Shown here piece after piece: positions 63,589 through 64,000 of a stretch of DNA of 64,000 nucleotides. Under the pieces are notes generated by a model. It searched no databases, was not told where the DNA came from, and saw nothing but the letters and a program-made list of their open reading frames with translations. Positions within the stretch are counted from its first letter, which is position 1; the number at the start of each line of letters is the position of its first letter. The DNA comes from Corynebacterium poyangense. GTDB lineage: Bacteria > Actinomycetota > Actinomycetes > Mycobacteriales > Mycobacteriaceae. The stretch spans positions 1-64,000 of the forward strand of contig NZ_CP046884.1 in the NCBI RefSeq assembly GCF_014522205.1, in the 5' to 3' direction. Position numbers and translations under genes: made by a program.

Positions 63589-63747
63589 ATGAAAGAGTCG
63601 ATATGCAGATCAAAGGTCAAAGAGCCGTTATCGAAAAAATATGAGAATGATGATATAGCGTGGAAATTTGCGCAATTCACACTAATATTTAGCATTCCGA
63701 AGGCTGCTATACCCGAAAACAATAAAAAGATGGCAGAATTTATTTAA
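63589..63747 (+). CDS. Unrecognised short AT-rich ORF (possible broken gene, 5' part)
   Basis: 52 residues from ATG 63589: MKESICRSKVKEPLSKKYEN, then IAWKFAQFTLIFSIPKAAIPENNKKMAEFI. AT-rich and unlike the preceding gene. No clear ribosome site. It ends where a second open frame starts in another phase (next entry), so the pair may be one gene split by a frameshift. No family recognised. Confidence 0.35.
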   Translation: MKESICRSKVKEPLSKKYENDDIAWKFAQFTLIFSIPKAAIPENNKKMAEFI

Positions 63748-64000
63748 CGGCGGTAGAAAAGATAGAGGACCCAGAGCTCACAAGCGAGTTAACCAAGGGG
63801 AGAGATTCGGGAATATCGGTGCTCAAACTACGGCCTGAGGACCCTTTTAAAGCGTATTATAAAAAATCTTTTAGCTATTTTGATAGCTATTTTCATGACA
63901 CCTTGGGGAGTGTGGAGGCAGAAAACAAAGAAAAGGACTGCGCTAATAAGGTTAAATTCTATCATAAGAAATTCATTTCCAAGGACGACAATAAAATCTA
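63726..64000 (+). pseudogene. Open frame running off the window end (possible broken gene, 3' part)
   Basis: Open from after the TAA at 63723 through the last base: AVEKIEDPELTSELTKGRD, SVLKLRPEDPFKAYYKK, SFSYFDSYFHDTLGSVEAE, FYHKKFISKDDNKI. Rich in Lys, Asp, Tyr and Phe; it has no plausible start except GTG 63819. It overlaps the previous ORF in a different frame and may continue it after a frameshift. Product unrecognised; the window ends within it. Confidence 0.35.

Overview
The window is actinobacterial chromosome around the replication origin, most likely from a Corynebacterium of moderate GC. The evidence is gene order: dnaA, a DnaA-box region, dnaN, recF, dciA, gyrB and gyrA; DUF3566, tRNA-Ile and tRNA-Ala; ppiA; and the reversed block crgA-pknB-pknA-pbpA-rodA-pstP-fhaB-fhaA followed by a tRNA-Leu. 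A divergent NdnR-type regulator beside nadA-nadC also fits. No species can be named from the sequence alone.

Region by region. 1-7377: dnaA (its 5' end lies outside the window), oriC-like region, dnaN, recF, dciA, gyrB. 7400-8940: a membrane protein with a winged-helix regulator, and a reverse-strand antitoxin/Doc-like toxin pair with a palindromic operator. 9045-11576: gyrA. 11762-20811: an AT-rich catabolic island lying between gyrA and the DUF3566 gene, which are normally neighbours. It encodes a Rieske oxygenase and its reductase, an SDR enzyme, an amidase, an MHS-family importer, a DJ-1/PfpI protein, a DUF1116 protein, one unrecognised protein and an XRE-cupin regulator. 21441-23425: DUF3566 gene, three tRNAs, an aldo/keto reductase. 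23649-30000: accessory segment with a TetR-controlled ABC exporter, two tiny hydrophobic ORFs, and an MFS efflux pump preceded by a short leader ORF.

30055-43713: AI-2E family permease, membrane protein, ppiA, rhomboid protease, a dense second cluster of DnaA boxes (33412-33639), then the cell-division and Ser/Thr phosphorylation operon on the reverse strand and tRNA-Leu. 44071-52279: a lipid operon with an alkylglycerone-phosphate-synthase-like flavoprotein, a diacylglycerol kinase, a YhgE/Pip membrane protein, a TetR regulator, glycerol-3-phosphate dehydrogenase, a small unknown and a secreted alpha/beta hydrolase. 52486-58827: an ABM monooxygenase and an AddAB-like nuclease-helicase pair; the AddB-like gene is frameshifted at a run of eight G. 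59025-63567: DUF2853 protein, glutaryl-CoA-dehydrogenase-like enzyme, nadC, nadA and the Nudix-type regulator. The last 400 bases are AT-rich and hold fragments of an unrecognised gene.

The points I consider most worth following are the second DnaA-box cluster, the catabolic island, the putative ether-lipid operon with its nested palindrome, the G8 frameshift and the leader ORF of the efflux pump. All coordinates and motifs come from reading the sequence; family names come from motif recognition without database searches.
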